The translations under genes and the position numbers were made by a program. From assembly GCA_003254905.1 (NCBI GenBank), contig QANU01067059.1, positions 130,684 through 194,683 of the forward strand: a stretch of DNA of 64,000 nucleotides. The letters are read 5' to 3'. Shown piece after piece: positions 63,229-64,000 of the stretch (position 1 is its first letter; every line of letters starts with the position of its first letter). The DNA is from Nissolia schottii. Its lineage: Eukaryota > Streptophyta > Magnoliopsida > Fabales > Fabaceae. Below the pieces are notes generated by a model. It was not told where the DNA came from, did not search any database, and worked only from the letters and a program-made list of their open reading frames with translations.

Positions 63229-64000
63229 TTTTCTTCGTTTTCATTAAATATTTTTTTTGTCAAAAATCAAATCATCTGCCCAGTCCCAAACTCTTAAAAT
63301 GAATGAGGAAAAAATAAACTCCTTTAAAATGAGTTCATTTAATTTATAAAACAATAAGGATATATTATCTTTAAATTAATAGAGTAAATAAAATTGATAA
63401 TTGATTTAAAGACAAGTAGGGACTAATTTTTTCTTTTTATATATAAAGAAAATCACACTTCAAAAAATAACCACCCATTTCAATTTATAAAGCATTGGCT
63501 TTTTTAAATAAAAAAAAATAATTTGCCTCCTTTTTTTTTTAGAGAACTTATAAAAGTGTTGTTTGATTTATGTAGGTGGTCTGTAATAGCAGGACATTTA
63601 CCCGGAAGAACCGACAATGAGATAAAGAATTATTGGAACTCTCATCTGAGGAGAAAGATTTATTGCTTCATGAGATCCTTAAACAGTGAGTCTCTCACAC
63701 AAATTGACATGGGTGCTGTGAATGTAGCTGCCGCATCCAAGAGAAGAGGCAGAGGAACAAGAAATCAGGAGGACAACATCATCATCAACAACAACAACAA
63801 CAACAACAAGAACTTGGCTCCTAATTATTTGAGCCAAAATTCCCTTGAAACATTAATGCCTAACAAAACAAAATCAGCCTCACAAGGTTGCAATAATAAT
63901 GGGGCGGGGCTAGAGGCTAGGGAAATTTCAATGATTGATGCTTACAATGAAATGGTAGGCAACACAAGTAGCATGAATGGAGGCTTTGAGGAGGGTAGTT
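60641..64000 (+). CDS. R2R3-MYB transcription factor, subgroup 7-like, 3' end beyond the window
   Basis: Nuclear DNA-binding regulator. Exons: 60641-60773 (133 nt), 60907-61036 (130 nt) and 63576 onward; 133 and 130 nt are the standard R2R3-MYB sizes. It begins [19 protein letters not shown]2 has Trp at 17, 37 and 57 ([23 protein letters not shown]). R3 has Ile at 70 in place of the first Trp, then Trp 89 and 108, with [33 protein letters not shown] and [11 protein letters not shown] are as in Arabidopsis MYB11/12/111, activators of flavonol synthesis. A later [10 protein letters not shown] resembles the subgroup 7 GRTxR motif. The bHLH-binding signature in R3 is not met (V84, V91 and H95 at key sites), which agrees with a bHLH-independent regulator. 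The C-terminal region is Asn-rich and no stop occurs before the window ends. Confidence 0.9.
61037..63575 (+). other. MYB intron 2 (2.5 kb)
   Basis: Bounded by AAATAG|GTGCGC and TGTAG|GTGGTC. Contains an (AT)n tract at about 63186-63223. The open frame 62495-62683 has no known domain. Confidence 0.85.

Overview
This is AT-rich plant nuclear DNA: intron-bearing genes with GT-AG splice sites, a plant tRNA-Pro, and many LTR retrotransposons, a LINE and MITEs. The gene content is dicot. Two adjacent MITEs with 'GGTTRYATTTGG'-type ends look to me like a repeat family common in peanut, so a legume, possibly Arachis, is my guess. That is recollection, not a search result. Single N characters at 9017 and 10181 show that the sequence is a draft assembly.

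Genes, in order: (1) a complete GH3 beta-xylosidase/alpha-arabinofuranosidase (BXL1-like), six exons, 11403-17980, +. (2) A small endosulfine/ARPP-19-family protein, six coding exons plus a 5'UTR intron, about 36430-40243, +. (3) A glycine-rich, probably GPI-anchored secreted protein whose first exon I could not place, 45588-46536, +. (4) tRNA-Pro(TGG), 52836-52907, -. (5) A PEARLI-4-like coiled-coil protein, two exons, 53793-54719, +. (6) An R2R3-MYB resembling the flavonol regulators (subgroup 7), 60641 to the window end, +, cut by the edge. These are unrelated single genes with their own promoters. BXL acts on cell-wall xylan/arabinan and MYB probably on phenylpropanoid genes, but nothing shows they work together.

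Between them lies repeat-rich DNA. 0-1 kb: a MITE-like repeat and a broken acyl-activating-enzyme pseudogene. 6.8-10.2 kb: a copia solo LTR, and a 1163-bp block repeated at 9018-10180 with an N at each end, probably an assembly artefact. 22-25 kb: an RNase H relic, an LTR-like relic and degenerate tandem repeats. 26.5-35.3 kb: a full Ty1/copia element (minus strand, 416-bp LTRs) holding two nested solo LTRs in its pol gene. One of these carries a Helitron-like end and the other an array of CG palindromes. 42.4-43.5 kb: an LTR-like relic. 46.8-51.9 kb: a minus-strand LINE, interrupted by a partial LTR of the same family as one nested in the copia element. 55.4-56.0 kb: two Harbinger-type MITEs. 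58 kb: a second copy of a repeat also seen at 5.1 kb.

I found no clearly new biological system. The most notable items are the nested retroelement stack, the palindrome array in an LTR promoter, the N-bounded duplication and the unusually regular exon structure of the endosulfine gene.
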